Shown: one piece after another, positions 47,803 through 59,800 of the stretch
Layout of the letters: every line of letters starts with the position of its first letter
Position numbering within the stretch: the stretch's first letter is position 1
Source: Triticum aestivum
Lineage: Eukaryota > Streptophyta > Magnoliopsida > Poales > Poaceae
Assembly: GCF_018294505.1 (NCBI RefSeq)
Contig: NC_057809.1
Span: 137,428,979-137,492,978, forward strand
Length of the DNA stretch: 64,000 bases
Reading direction: 5' to 3'
The notes under the pieces: generated by a model
Told to the model about the DNA's origin: nothing
Database searches by the model: none
Seen by the model: only the letters and a program-made list of their open reading frames with translations
Translations under genes and position numbers: made by a program

Positions 47803-48422
47803 TGGTACTTGAGGCGGTGGCCACACATGACCTATGGATTTGGCACTCCTTCTCTGGTATGTTAGGAACTCACAATGACATCAACGTGCTGCAGTGCTCC
47901 CCTGTGTTTGCCAAGCTTGTTGAAGGTCATTCTCCTCTGGTGAACTTCGAGGTCAATGGGCGGCACTACAATGAGGGGTACTACCTAGATGATGGCATCT
48001 ATCCGAGATGGTCTACATTTATGAAGACTATCTCAAACGATGTGCTAGGAGGCAAGAAGTCCCACTTTGCGAAGGTTCAGGAGGATTGCAGGACGGATGC
48101 CAATCGGGTATTTGGTGTGCTCCAATCTCGATTTGCTGTTGTCCGGTACCCTGCTCAGACCTGGTCGAAAGATCAAATGTGGGAGATCGTGACTTACTGT
48201 GTCATCTTGCACAATATGATCATTGAGAGCGAGCAGGAAGAGCTAGTGTTTGACATTGAACCATACTACAGGCAGGGTCCTCTTGTCCAAGTTGATCACC
48301 AGCTACCGGCAACCTAGACTGCCTACCTCAATATGCATCAAGAGACCCGAGACCCACAGGTGCATCAACAACTGCAGCAGGATCTGGTGGAGCACCTATG
48401 GAGGCTCGAGGGCAACGCCTAG
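47803..48422 (+). pseudogene. Harbinger transposase, C-terminal piece
   Basis: The frame continues VLEAVATHDLWIWHSF, then GTHNDINVLQ with the second catalytic Asp (codon 47877-47879), NEGYYLDDGIYPRW, and ILHNMIIESEQ with the final Glu of the DDE triad near 48220. A TAG at 48315, probably CAG originally, precedes the normal end; the tail beyond it (about 34 codons, LVEHLWRLEGNA) runs to the stop at 48420-48422. An ATG made by the last A of the solo LTR and the TG of the duplication opens this piece in frame. Confidence 0.9.
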
Positions 48423-48791
48423 CTCGATGTGTGATGAAATATGAGTTTTTATTTGTTGAACTATATAATTTGTATTGAACTATTTGTTGTTGAACTATTT
48501 GATTTCTATTGATTACCTGTGATGAACTATGTGATAAAAAATACTTCTGCTGAATTCACACCGAACCACGGCAAATATGGGCTGCTTGGCACCGATATCG
48601 AGCCATTTTTCACCAAAAGTGAGCCAAAAAGCGGGCACATTTGCGCCAAAAATGGGCCGATATCGGCGCCTGGGGGCGACCTAGGGGCGACGGCTGGGTG
48701 CCCAACCGCCCCCAGAGCCGGTTATACCGCCGGCTCGCCCCCAGGCGGCGATTTTTGTGCCTCCTGGGGGGGCCAACGGCTGAAGATGCTC
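48423..48791 (+). other. Harbinger 3' untranslated and subterminal region with TIR
   Basis: AT-rich sequence near 48425-48540 is followed by GC-rich subterminal sequence and the TIR at 48777-48791. TAA follows. Confidence 0.8.
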
Positions 48792-48859
48792 TAACTAAGG
48801 GAAATACTTATCTCTACTTTGCTGCATCACCCTTTCTCTTCAAGGGAAAAACCAATGCA
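48792..48859 (+). repeat. 5' LTR, last piece, of the Sabrina/WHAM-like element
   Basis: After the TAA duplication the LTR resumes and ends at about CAATGCA; the last base is uncertain by a few positions because the 3' LTR is not in the window. Confidence 0.6.
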
Positions 48860-48886
48860 AGGTCAAGAAGTAGCAGGAAGAATTTC

Positions 48887-48904
48887 TGGCGCCATTGCTG
48901 GGGA
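48887..48904 (+). other. Primer-binding site resembling the tRNA-Asp complement
   Basis: TGGCGCCATTGCTGGGGA differs at two positions from TGGCGCCGTTGCCGGGGA, the complement of a plant tRNA-Asp 3' end. It lies about 28 bp after the LTR end I chose, so that end may be set slightly too early. Confidence 0.7.
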
Positions 48905-49106
48905 GATCTAGCCAAGTCAAGCCCGCCAAGTACCCATCATAAACTCTCATCTCTTGCATTACATTATTCTCCATTTGCCTCTCATTTTCCTCTCCCCCAC
49001 TTATAAAATGATTTTCAAAAAGATTTTCCCTTTTCTTCGCCCTTCTTCCGTTCGTCTTTTTGCTTATTTTTCGTTCGCTCATTCGCTAGATTGGTTTGTT
49101 GCCACC

Positions 49107-49472
49107 ATGTCTGAATCTGGGGAGATTATTGTTGAAAAGGATAGTAGTAATAATGAGGGGAACCTGGATAATTTTTCTAATTTTGATCCTCATGAAGAAT
49201 CTACTATCTTGCACACTAAAAAACTTCGCATAGATAGCGATAATATTATTGGAAAAGGAGTTATTCAAGATTTCTTTACTTGTTTCGGTGCGCTACCCAC
49301 GTTAGGTGGATTTATTCTCCATAAAACTAATAATCTCGCGGATGTAATAACTTTGCTTGTAATTAAACTTGAAAGACAATTTGTTCATATGCACCCTAGC
49401 ATACAAAGGATTTTCCTAGAGTTCTCTAATATTGAGCATTCTTCCGTTAAACCGCCGCTACCATATTTCTAG
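49107..49472 (+). pseudogene. Internal ORF of the Sabrina/WHAM-like element, part 1
   Basis: The ATG at 49107 (MSESGEIIVEKDSSNNEGN) starts a 122-codon frame that is acidic at first and ends HSSVKPPLPYF at a TAG. A one-base shift near 49465 restores reading into AHEFIIMKEASEIFVHHKIY. An in-frame ATG at 48954 exists but lies in untranslated-type sequence. The product lacks zinc-knuckle or pol motifs; it may be a gag-like protein specific to this group. Confidence 0.55.
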
Positions 49473-49953
49473 CTCATGAGTTTATCATTATGAAAGAGGC
49501 TAGTGAAATTTTTGTGCATCATAAAATATATGATGGTCGTCCTTCCATAGAGGGGATTCTCTTTTATCAAGAAGAAATAATGCGTTTACGATCTCTCGAT
49601 CATGTTGCTTATAACGAAAATTTAAGAAAAAGGTCCCTACCGATGTTTTAGTTGAGAGAATTTATGAACTTAATAACAATTTTGCTATATAAAACAATGG
49701 ATGAAGTTTCTCTCTAGAAAATAAGCTCATGACTTTTTGCCAAAAGAACACTTACAATGATGAATTGATCATACCATACGAGGGGCCGAATGAGGAGCCA
49801 ATTCCTCCTGAACTTGATCTTAGGGATCCTTACCCTATTAAATTTACCCCTTTTGATTACTTTTTCTTACCAGAAAGAAAACTTGCTGCTGAACGAAGGG
49901 AGTATGTTATGAGCATACGTGATATGCCTTATTTTTATTACGACAATACCTAG
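49473..49953 (+). pseudogene. Internal ORF of the Sabrina/WHAM-like element, part 2
   Basis: Continuation of the preceding frame with further shifts. Readable stretches are YDGRPSIEGILFYQEEIMRL (near 49530), VLVERIYELNNNF (near 49650), and a final open stretch from 49729 ending EYVMSIRDMPYFYYDNT. There are at least two frameshifts and several stops. Function unknown. Confidence 0.5.
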
Positions 49954-50878
49954 ATCTATGTTTTTATGCCTAGCTAAGGGCGTTAAACAATAGCGCTTGT
50001 TGGGAGGCAACCCAATTTTATTTTTGTTCTTGCTTTTTTGGTCCTGTTTAGCAATAAATAATTCATCTAGCCTCTGGTTAGATGTGTTTTTGTGTTTTAA
50101 TTAGTGTTTTTGCCACGTAAGACCTTTGGGACACCTTACGGTGATACTTGATTTGATCTTGATGAAAAATAGAAACTTTTACGCTCAGGAAAACAATTCT
50201 CATTTTCAGCAGAAGCGTGATAAAATACTGATTCCTTTTGCATAAGATTAACATACAAATTTCCCAGGTTTTCCTAATTTTTCAGAATTTTTGGGTTACA
50301 GAAGTATTCGAGAGTTACAGATTTCTACAGACTATTCTGTTTTTGACAGATTCTATTTTCTTTGTGTTGTTAGCTTATTTTGATGAATCTATGGGTAGTA
50401 TCGGGGAGTATGAACCATGGAGAAGTTCAAATAAAATAGATATTACACCAATATAAATAAAGAATGAGTTCACAACAATACCATAAGTGGTGATTTATTT
50501 TCTTATACTAACGGATCTCATGAGTTTTCTGTTGAGTTTTGTGTTGTGAAGTTTTCATGTTTTGGGTAAGGATTTGATGGACTATGGAATAAGGAGTGGT
50601 AAGAGCCTAAGCTTGGGGATGTCCAAGGCACCCCAAGGTAATATTCAAGGACAACCAAGAGCCTAAGCTTGGGGATGCCCCGGAAGGCATCCCCCTTTCG
50701 TCTTTGTCTATCGGTAAATTTACTTGAGGCTATATTTTTATTCACCACATGATATGTGTTTTTCTTGCAGCGTCTTGTATGATATGAGTCTTTACTTTTT
50801 AGTTTGCCACAATCATCCTTGCTGTACACACCTTTTGAGAGGGACACTCATGAATCGTGATTTATTAGAATACTCTAT
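49954..50878 (+). other. 3' internal non-coding region of the Sabrina/WHAM-like element
   Basis: AT-rich and non-coding. A GAGCCTAAGCTTGGGGATG unit occurs twice, near 50605 and 50659, followed by GGCACCCC or GGCATCCCC. It is cut at 50878 by the second Barbara-like element. Confidence 0.65.
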
Positions 50879-51703
50879 TGTAGGATCAAAAGTATGTCTA
50901 GAGGGGGGTGATTAAACTACTTGACCAAATAAAAATCTAGCCTTTTCCCAATTTTAAGTCTTGGCAGATTTTAGCAACTACGCACTAGTGAAGCAATCAA
51001 CCTACACATGCAAGTCTAAGAGTATAGCAGCGGAATGTAAAACATTGCACATGAAGGTAAAGGGAGGAGTTTGGAGGGAGCAAACGCAATGTAGACATGA
51101 AGATTTTTGGCGTGGTTCCGATAGGTGGTGCTATTGTACATCCACGTTGGTGGAGACTTCAACCCACGAAGGGTAACAGTTGCGCGAGTCCATGGAGGGC
51201 TCCACCCATGAAGGGTCCATGAAGAAGCAACCTTGTATATCCCACCATGGCCATCGCCCACGAAGGACTTGCCTCATTAGGGCAGATCTTCATGAAGTAG
51301 GTGATCTCCTTGCCCGTACAAACTCTTGGTTCAACTCCACAATCTTGACGGAGGCTCCCAAGTGACACCTAACAAATCTAGGAGACACCACTCTCCAAAA
51401 GGTAATAGACGGTGTGTTGATGATGAAATCCTTGCTCTTGTGCTTCAAATGATAGTCTCCCCAACACTCAACTCTCTCTCACTGATTTGGATTTGGTGGA
51501 AAGAGGATTTGAGTGGAAAGCAACTTGGAGAAGGCTAGAGATCAAGATTCATATGGTTGGAATGGAATATCTTGGTCTCAACACATGAGTAGGTGGTTCT
51601 TTCTCAGAAAATGAATGTTGGGAGTGTAGGAATGTTCTGATGGCTCTCTCCTCGAAAGAAGAGTGGGTGGAGGGGTATATATAGCCTCCACACAAAATCT
51701 AAC
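50879..51703 (-). repeat. 3' LTR of Barbara-like element 2, distal piece
   Basis: It matches the last half of the LTR at 9605-11284 in reverse orientation. The TATA box maps to 51676-51683. It ends at CTAAC, the target site of the Fatima-like insertion, about 15 bp upstream of that TATA box in LTR sense. Confidence 0.92.
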
Positions 51704-52185
51704 TGTCGGTGTCAAAACCGGCGGATCTCGGGTAGGGGGTCCCGAACTGTGCGTCTAGGCCGGATGGTAACAGGAGGCAGGGGACACGATGTTTTACCCA
51801 GGTTCGGGCCCTCTTGATGGAGGTAAAACCCTACGTCCTGCTTGATTAATATTGATGATATGGGTAGTACAAGAGTAGATCTTCCACGAGATCAGGGAGG
51901 CTAAACCCTAGAAGCTAGCCTATGGTATGATTGTATGTTGTGATTGTTGTCCTATGGACAAAAACCCTTCGGTTTATATAGACACTGGAGAGGTTTAGGG
52001 TTACACAAGGTCGGTTACAAAGGACGAGATATCCATATCCATATTTCCTAGCTTGCCTTCCACGCTAAGTAGAGTCCCATCCGGACACGAGACGAAGTCT
52101 TCAATCTTGTATCTTCTTAGTCTAACATTCTGGCCAATGGAGATAGTCCGGCTGTCCGGAGACCCCCTAATCCAGGACTCCCTCA
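51704..52185 (-). repeat. Fatima-like copy 2, 3' LTR (element sense is minus)
   Basis: 482 bp from TGTCGGTGTCAAAACC to GGACTCCCTCA. Minus-strand TATA-like site at 51972-51981. Confidence 0.92.
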
Positions 52186-52616
52186 GTAGCCCTAGAACCA
52201 GGCTTCAATGACGATGAGTCCAGCATGCAGTATTGTCTTCGGCATTGCAAGGCGGGTTCCTTCTCCGAATACATCACAGAAGAATTTGAATACGAGGATA
52301 GTGTCTGACCCTGCAAAATAAGTTCCACATACCGCCGTAGAGAGAATAATATTTTCGCAAATCCAATTTGCTGACTTGTTTTGGCAGCATGACGTTATGT
52401 CATGGCCCGGTGATTATTCGAACTGTTTTTCTTCAACCAGCTCCACACATAACGCAAGGCGGTTTCTTGACACGTCTTGTCAAAGCAGAGATCGTGTTCC
52501 CCCAATTACGGGATTCTCATTAATGCGGTCGTGGGTAACCCAACCGTGTCTAGGACTCCTAGATTATAGGCAAGTCCTAAACGGCTACAGAGAGGATGCT
52601 TGATATTCACCCTCTT

Positions 52617-52622
52617 TATAAA
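52617..52622 (+). promoter_or_regulatory. TATA box before the antisense gene, copy 2
   Basis: TATAAA in TATAAAGGGGCAAGG lies 109 bp before the ATG at 52726. It matches the site at 36489 in copy 1. Confidence 0.65.
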
Positions 52623-52725
52623 GGGGCAAGGTTTTCGCTTTTTCCCTCTCGTGCTCAATCGAACCCTTCCCCCGCCTCGAGTTCCAACACCCAAAGCCCA
52701 GGTTAGGTGCTCCGGATCTTCAATC

Positions 52726-55684
52726 ATGTCCGGATCCAGCCTTCAAGGCCGATGGATGCCCTCCTCCGTGACGGAAGAGGACATCAAGAAGTTGAGGGAG
52801 GCCAGATACCTGACCGCCGAGGTTTCGCATCGGCTTCCTGCTCGAGGGCAGGTCGTCCCTACTCCCGAACCCAACGAGAATGTCGTGTTCGTCTCCCACT
52901 TCCTCTGAGGCCTAGGCCTCACTCTGGATCCCTTCGTCAGGGGTTTGATGTTCTATTACGGGCTAGATTTCCACGATCTAGCTCCGGACTCCTTTCTCCA
53001 CATCTCGACATTTATTGTCGTGTGTGAGGCCTTCCTCCGCATTACCCCTCACTTTGGCCTATGGCTCAAGACCTTTGAAGTGAAGCCGAAGATGATCGAG
53101 GGGCAACATGCAGCGTGCGGAGGTGCATCAATAGGCAAGATGGCAGGAGCTCCATGGCTGAAAGGTTCCTTTCCAGAGGTGTCCGAATTATGGCAACGGG
53201 AGTGGTTTTACGTCACAGCTCCCAGAAGTGCCAAGTGGGCGGCTGCCCCCGCTTTCCGCTCGGGCCCCCCACCATGACTAATGTCATGGATTAGCAGAGG
53301 TCTGAGCTGGGGTCCAGCCAAGGACGTGCCTATACTGCAAAGCCGCATTCAAGATCCCTTCGAGGGAGATTTTAATTTGGTCGTGGTAATACAAGTTATG
53401 CTGGTTCGTCAAGTCTAGCCTTGCAAATGCTGAACCCTTCGCTTGTGGGAGTTCAACCCAGAAGGACTGCGTGCCATTCAAAGTTTCCTCGGCCTGACGC
53501 ATGAGGAGATGTACAAGTCATTCTTCGGACCTCAAATAGAGTGCCCGGATGCTACTGAGGACGTGGGCCTGAGCAGTAACCGCGCCGCCAAACAAGTAAG
53601 AAATCCTCTAGCCGAACACACTGTCCTTTATTCATCATGAAGTTATTTCTGAGAGTTTGCTCTTTGACCAGGACTGGCTAACAAAGGCGAAGATGATTTG
53701 GTGTTTGGCCCCCCTCCCTGAGGGTTTGGAAAATCTGGTATTGGAAAAGATGCTTGAGCTCGCACCTTGCCCAGAGCCCTCGAAGGAAGATACGGGGGGA
53801 TAATACGGGCGGATGCGGGCCCCCATCGCTGCCAGTTCCCACCGAGGGAATGAGTGTCTCCATGAAGGAGGATAACCGGGGGAGGAAAAGGACTGCTTCC
53901 GAGGATCCGGAAGTCGAGGCCTCCAAACGGGAGAAGAAGTCTCCCGCAGAGGGTCTCGCCTCGGGGGGTGCTTTTGCCGCACAAAGTCCGCGGGGGGATC
54001 AGCCCTCCAACGAGTCGTAAGTGATCCAAAAAATACTTTAATAGTGAAGGTATACTATCTTTCTTCTGAGAAAATAACCGCCGCATATATCTTGCAGTTC
54101 GGGCCTTAGCCCCTCTCAGCTGAGCTCGTCTTCGGGGGATCTTCTTCCAGAGATGATGGAGAGCGCAACGCCTCCCCCAGACTCCTCTGCTCAAGAAGCG
54201 AGCGACCCCAAAGTGTCGTCCCGGAGGGCCTCTCCAGATATGGTGAGGCCAGAAGATAATCCCATAGACCCCCGAAGTCCCCAGCGTCCGGCTCCCGAAG
54301 AGGGCAAACAAAAGAGTCCGACACCGTTTGGTATGCGGTCGGACGTTCTGAGGGAGCTGGTGGGGCAAGAGGCCATCTTAGAAGAAGACCGTACGCTGAT
54401 GGGTACGGTGATGGAGAGAATTTCGTCCGCCGTAAGCGGATTACATGAAGCCTTTATAAGTCTACTGACAGGCTTTGAGGTACGTGAGATAATATGTGAT
54501 AGTACCGCACATGTTAGGTGTGCTCTGTGTAGATAGTAGCCCCTGAGACTCTGGTTGTCGTCGGGAACGGCAGTGAACAGAGGATCATAGTCCCAGGCAA
54601 TAACCAGACTGCCCTTATGTGCAGGTGGTGGAAGCTCCGATGGCTGGCCGGACTAGTGAGTTTGCCAAATTAAAACGGCAACTAGATGCGGCAGATGCTG
54701 ACATCGAGCTTCTTAACAAGAGGCTTGACGAGGCACAAGGTAAGTGTTATCATCTGGTGAACGCCACATAGTAAGAGCAGCGTGATGCCGGCATCTTTAA
54801 TATGTTGTGACTGCAGATGGAGCTGCCACCATGGAAACCTTGCGGGCAAAACTTGCCCGAGCCAAGGAACAAGCGAGGATTAGTAATGCGGCTGCTTTGA
54901 AGGCGGCCTAAGAGTTGAAAGCCGAGAAGGCCGCACATTGCGGGAGTCAAGAGAAGATGGCCAAGATGGCCGTAGAATTAAAAGACACTGCCGACCGTTG
55001 CCGGCTCCTTGAAAAAGAAAACCGAGCGAAGGCAACGGACCTTGATAAGGCCACGATGGCGGACAAAGACACCCGCTCTGCTATGAGAGCGAAGAAGGAG
55101 GAGCTGTGGGAAGCCGGGGATATTGTGGCTGGGAATCCCTTCATGCTAAGGAGGAAGTTCGGAGATCCACGGTATGCCCCTCTGGATCGGCTGGGAGTTC
55201 AGCAGATGCGTATATGGACTTGGCGGCGAGCACTGCCGATGCGGCAAAATACTTCCAAGGTCAAACGGATCGTGAAGTGGACAAGCTGTTCTGGTCGCAA
55301 TTCAACGTTCCAGAGCGCCCGCTTCCATTGACTGACCAGCTAGCCGAATGGGCCGAACTAAATAGGTTGTCCGGACTCGCCATGAGGTCTGCCATGGATC
55401 AGCTATGGCCGGAAAAGCCAAAGCCGAACAGCTATTTCAGTTTAGTGCAGCGGTTCCTTGGTGCGGTGCCGCGCATTAATGCGATGAAGAGGTCGGCATG
55501 CATAGAAGGCTCGCGGATAGCCCTTGCCCGTGTTAAAGCATACTGGGTGGAGATGGACGCTACCACTGTTGCGGCGCAGGGTTCGGCCATAGGCCGAGTG
55601 GCTGCCGAGCACTATTTCGAGGAGGTTCTCGAGGGTGCTCGTTTGATAGAGGCCCAGTGCTCGAAGAATATTATGTTTGAGTGA
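52726..55684 (+). pseudogene. Five-exon gene antisense to gag, Transposase_28-like, copy 2
   Basis: Inferred exons: 52726-53595, 53672-54016, 54098-54479, 54625-54739 and 54817-55684. Introns have GT...AG ends at positions and phases equal to copy 1; for example the exon 1/2 junction opens with Asp-Trp in both. Exon 1 has GLTLDPFVRGLMFYYGLDFH and CEAFLRITPHFGLWLKTF. Exon 5 has a coiled coil, then LARVKAYWVEMDATTVAAQG and the end AQCSKNIMFE. Stops include 52906 (TGA for CGA), 53275 and one near 54909, with a frameshift near 55180. The C-terminal 100 codons are well kept between copies although the middle exons diverge strongly. Confidence 0.72.
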
Positions 55685-56862
55685 TATGTATTCTCATTGT
55701 AAACACAATGCTTTTATGAAATTTATAAGGCTATGTTTATACTTTTGCCTGAAAGTAGTATGATGCCTCCTGTGCGGCCGTTTATGTATACATGTGTATA
55801 ACCTGAAAGATTGCAGCCGTCGGCTTCAACCCCCACGCATATAATGCGGAGGTGCTCGCGAAAAACGCGTGTTCACACTTAACCCAACGTCTTGGTCCTA
55901 TTAAGGAGGTGATAGCGTAGCGAACGAGGCAACCGGACTATAATGCTTTAACACTTTCACTTAGCCATAGGAGTTTGACAGTGGGGCTACTAGATAGCCC
56001 CTGGTGGCTCCGCACTCTCCCGATCTCGGGGTGCGTACATGCCTGGCCGGAAAACGGCCCTTCGTTAAGGCGGAGGAATTCTAACATTCCGATAGGTCAT
56101 CGAGTGGTTGACCAGTCTCACGCTATATCATGACAGTCAGTTTTCGGCTTTCTCTACTGAGGTGCTCGTCCGGATGAACCAGGGCACAATCGCAGTAGTT
56201 CTCCTGGTGCTGCCTTAGCCGATAAAGCGGAACGTAAGGCACCAAAACACAGGAGCCGGGCAAACCCAACATTTGACCAAAGACAATGATTCGGAGCTGA
56301 TGCATATAAGGCCAAACTCGCGACGCCGAACACTCCCTAAGGTATTCGGTCTTTATGGTATAAACCGGGCCTAAATAGTGCCCTTTGTAAGAAGCCCCTT
56401 GTGTCCAGGTACGTGCATTATTCTGACGTGGCCACATGCCAAGACGTCAGCATCCTTCCCAATTGTGCTGAGAATTCGGTGGATGTGTATCAACAAGAGA
56501 CAGTAAAAAAGGTTTACGCAGGGTCTTAATCTAAAAAGAATCCTTGGAACGGGTCCCTGCTGCACGTCTGCGCCTGTGTCTCCGTTGTGCCGTATCCTGG
56601 ACGGGTGTAGCACGATGGTCATCTATAAAAGAGAGGAATTTAGGTGAAAAAGTTGTCGTGCAGAGAGATAGTTTTTAAAGAAACCATGTATAACTAGAAA
56701 CGAGTATAAATTGCTACTTGTGTGCGCGCGTTGGGCCCCTTGTATTTGTAATAGGGGTGTGGCCATCAATCCAGTATGAATTACATATAGCAGCACCGGA
56801 CTCGTCTAACCGCGTCCGTGGTCTTGACGACCTATCAAATACTTTAGTTGGCGAGGCCGTTT
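55685..56862. other. Spacer between the antisense gene and gag/protease, copy 2
   Basis: Non-coding, with blocks shared with 39700-40700 of copy 1, such as TGTGCGGCCGTTTAT (55777), CTTTCACTTAGCCATAG (55953) and TACTGAGGTGCTCGTCC (56154). No RT motif in any frame. Confidence 0.65.
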
Positions 56863-59800
56863 TTAGTGTGCGGCTGCCAAGGCAGTCGCATTCTCTTCGG
56901 CGCGCAAGGATCGCTTAATACTTCCGTTCACTGTAATGATGTCGCGTGGACCGGGCATCTTGAGCGTCAGGGAAGCGTAATGTGCTATTGCATTAAAGCG
57001 AGCAAAAGCTTTGCGTCCAAGTAGTGCTTGATAGCCACTTTGGAACGGAGCGAAGTGGAAGGTTAAATGTTTGCTACGGAAGTTATCGGGGAAGCTGAAT
57101 ATAACCTTTAGTAGCAGGGAGCCCATGCAATGAGCCCCTGGGCCTGGCGTTACTCCTTTAAAGGTAGTATTGCTATGGCAAATTTTCGTTGGGTCTATCC
57201 CCATTTCGCGGATTGTATCCTGGTATATCAGGTTGAGACTGCTGCCACCGTCCATCAGGACTCATGTGAAGTGGTATCCGTCGATTATTGGGTCTAATAC
57301 CAGGGCAGCCCATCCTACACGCCGGATACTTTCTGAGTAATCACGATGGTCGAAAGTGATCGGTTGAGACGACCAGTGGCAGGACTCCGCGGTGATAGGC
57401 CCTTGGGCATATTTTTCTGGGAGTGCCGTTTTGTTTCTCCCCTTGATCACGTGTAACACGTTTACTGTTTTGACTTCTGGTGGAAATTTCTTTTGTTCCC
57501 CAGTGTCTTGCTTGAGAGGCTCATCCTCGTCTTCGCTTGGTGTATCCTCCCCCTTGTGTACGGCGTTGAGCTTGCCGGACTACTTGAAGACCCAACATTC
57601 TCTGTGGGTATGATTACCGGGTTTACCAGGGGTGCTATGGATCTGACATATTTGGTCCAGAATTTTGTTTAGGCTGGACAGTTCGTCTCTGGCGCCTTTA
57701 GAGGGCGGCTTTTGCTGACCTGGCCGAGAGCTTTTGAATCCAGCGTTTACTGCCGTGCTCTTCGTGCTGTCTTCTTTATTCCGGCGTTTGTTATTGCTGT
57801 TGTGCCATGATTTCCTGTTTCCATCTCTAACTTCGGATGTACTGGGGTTGCTGGTGCTGCATCTGGCTAGGCAGCTGTCCTCACCCGCGCAAAAGCGGGT
57901 CATGAGGCTTGTTAATGCTGCCATTGTTCTCGGCTTTTCTTGGCCGATGTGTCTGGCAAGCCATTCGTCACGGACGCTATGCTTAAAAGCTACCAAGGCT
58001 TCAGCGTCCGGACAGTCGACAATTTGGTTCTTTTTAGTAAGAAACCTGTTCCAAAGCTTTCGGGCTGACTCTCCGGTCTGTTGAGTTATATGACTCAAAT
58101 CCTCTATGTCCGGAGGTCGGACATAAGTCCCTTGAAAATTTGCCCGAAAGACATCTTCGAGCTCTTCCCAACTTCCAATGGAGCTTTCGGCGAGGCTCTT
58201 AAGCCAGTGCCGAGCTGGCCCTTTGAGTTTGAGGGGTAAATACTTAATGGCGTGGAGATCATCTCCCCGAGCCATGTGGATATGGAGGATATAGTCCTCA
58301 ATCCAGACCCCAGGGTCTGTTGTTCCATCGTATGCCTCTATGTTTACGGGTTTGAATCCCTCTGGAAATTCATGGTCCAGCACCTCATCGGTGAAACATA
58401 GGGGGTGTGTGGCACCCCTATATCTGGGTGTACCGCGTTGTTCGGATGTTTGTTGTGTTGCATCGTATGCTGGAGCACGCTTGCGTGGTCCATAGATGGA
58501 TCTGGTTTCGCCCTCCTTTTGATGCGAGCCCTCGCGTAGACCGCGTATTGGCTTATGTGCGGCGTTGCTTGCCGCTTTATGTTGGCCGTGAGGTCGTCTA
58601 TCCGGCCAGATGGCTGTTTTAATTTTTGGTTGTGGGGGGTCTAAGGCCTCCTCATCGAATTCAGGTAGCAACTTCCGCTTTGGGTAGCTCTTGGTGGGGC
58701 GATTGCCGCCGTACTTCGCTGCTGTGTTGAGTACTTTACTCCATCTGATTTGGAGTGTGTCCTGCGCAGCCTTCAGCCTTTGCTTCTGCTTTTTCAGACT
58801 CCTCGCAGTGGCAACAAGCCTTTGACGGGCATTCTGCTGCTCCGGGTGCCTGTCCGGCGTTATGTCGTCCGGACTATTATCTTTGACAGAATTGGTTTGT
58901 TCGGTTTGATTCTCCGTATTGCCGTGGTCCGGCGGTGGTTCGCCCTGCTCCAACGCTGGGTCTGTATGATCGTTATTTCTGCCGAGGCGGGATTTGGGGC
59001 GGCGCTTGCGCCGCCGCTTTGACTGCTTCTCGAGGGAACAAGCCTTCGTGCGTCCTTCCATTCCTCGTCGTCGTCTTCTTTTGGTGTGTCCACCATGTAT
59101 ACGTCATATGATGAGGTGGACGTCCAGCGCCCTGTGGGCGGTGGTTCCTCTTCGCCTCCCGCATCGTCGTCCATACCGTCGATGTCTTCGGAGTCGAAGT
59201 CGAGCATGTCGGTTGAGTCATCGACAGTGGCTATTAAGTGGGTGGTGGGTGGGCGTCGAATTTCTTCGTCGTCCGCATCCCAATCCTATTGGCCATAATC
59301 CAGCCAGGGCTCTCTTGACAAAGAGAGAGACCTTAGTGAATTCAGAATTTCGCCGAAGGGCGAGTGCTGAAAGATATCCGCGGCGGTGAATTCCATGATC
59401 GGCGCCCAATCGGATTCGATTGGCAGGGGCGCGGGCGGTTCGGAGTCAGAAAAAGAGTCCGGCACCTTGGGGTCACGGGCTGCGCAGAGGATTAGGCTGG
59501 TGTTCGGCTCGATCGCCGTTGAGACTGCAGCCCCTGAGGCGGTGTCTAACCACCCGTCCTCGATTGGCGCAGTTGGCTCCGAGCTAAGGGTCGGAGCTGA
59601 TGCGGGCGCGGCCTCTGGGGTACTGTTCGGCGGCAGAGCTAGGTCATACCCATCGTGACAGTGCGGCGCGCCCGGCTGTGGCTCGAATCCGTCGAAGATC
59701 AAGTCTCCGCGGATGTCGGCCGTGTAGTTCAAACTTCCAAATCTGACCTGACGGCCAGGGGCGTAGCTTTCAATCTGCTCCAGATGGCCAAGCGAATTAG

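Larger units (their letters stand above)
8533..48791 (+). mobile_element. PIF/Harbinger DNA transposon, split by two LTR insertions
   Basis: Terminal inverted repeats of 15 bp (GAGCATCTCCAGCCG at 8533-8547; CGGCTGAAGATGCTC at 48777-48791) match at 14 of 15 positions. They are flanked by TAA at 8530-8532 and 48792-48794, the 3-bp target duplication typical of the superfamily. The transposase gene reads on the plus strand in three pieces, interrupted by a Barbara-like element (9605-46180) and a solo LTR (46264-47802). Without the insertions the element is about 2.1 kb. I see no separate Myb-like ORF, so it may have been non-autonomous even before it decayed. Confidence 0.92.
7030..50878 (+). 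mobile_element. Sabrina/WHAM-like gypsy-type LTR retrotransposon, 5' part, heavily interrupted
   Basis: The outermost element of the nest. Its 5' LTR starts TGATACACCTCCAACGTATC at 7030, is split at 8532 by a Harbinger transposon, resumes at 48792 and ends near 48859. A PBS resembling the tRNA-Asp complement follows at 48887, then an internal region with decayed ORFs to 50878, where a minus-strand Barbara-like element interrupts it. The 3' LTR lies outside the window. The family name is from memory of the LTR start and PBS; superfamily assignment is uncertain because no RT is present. Confidence 0.75.

Noticed and set aside
47802..48317. Stand-alone 171-codon gene starting at ATG 47802
   Set aside because: The ATG is formed by a solo LTR end plus target duplication; the sequence is the C-terminal piece of the split Harbinger transposase.
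53643..54368. 241-codon minus-strand ORF in Fatima-like copy 2
   Set aside because: It is antisense to exons 2 and 3 of the conserved five-exon gene and crosses its introns; copy 1 has no equal frame.
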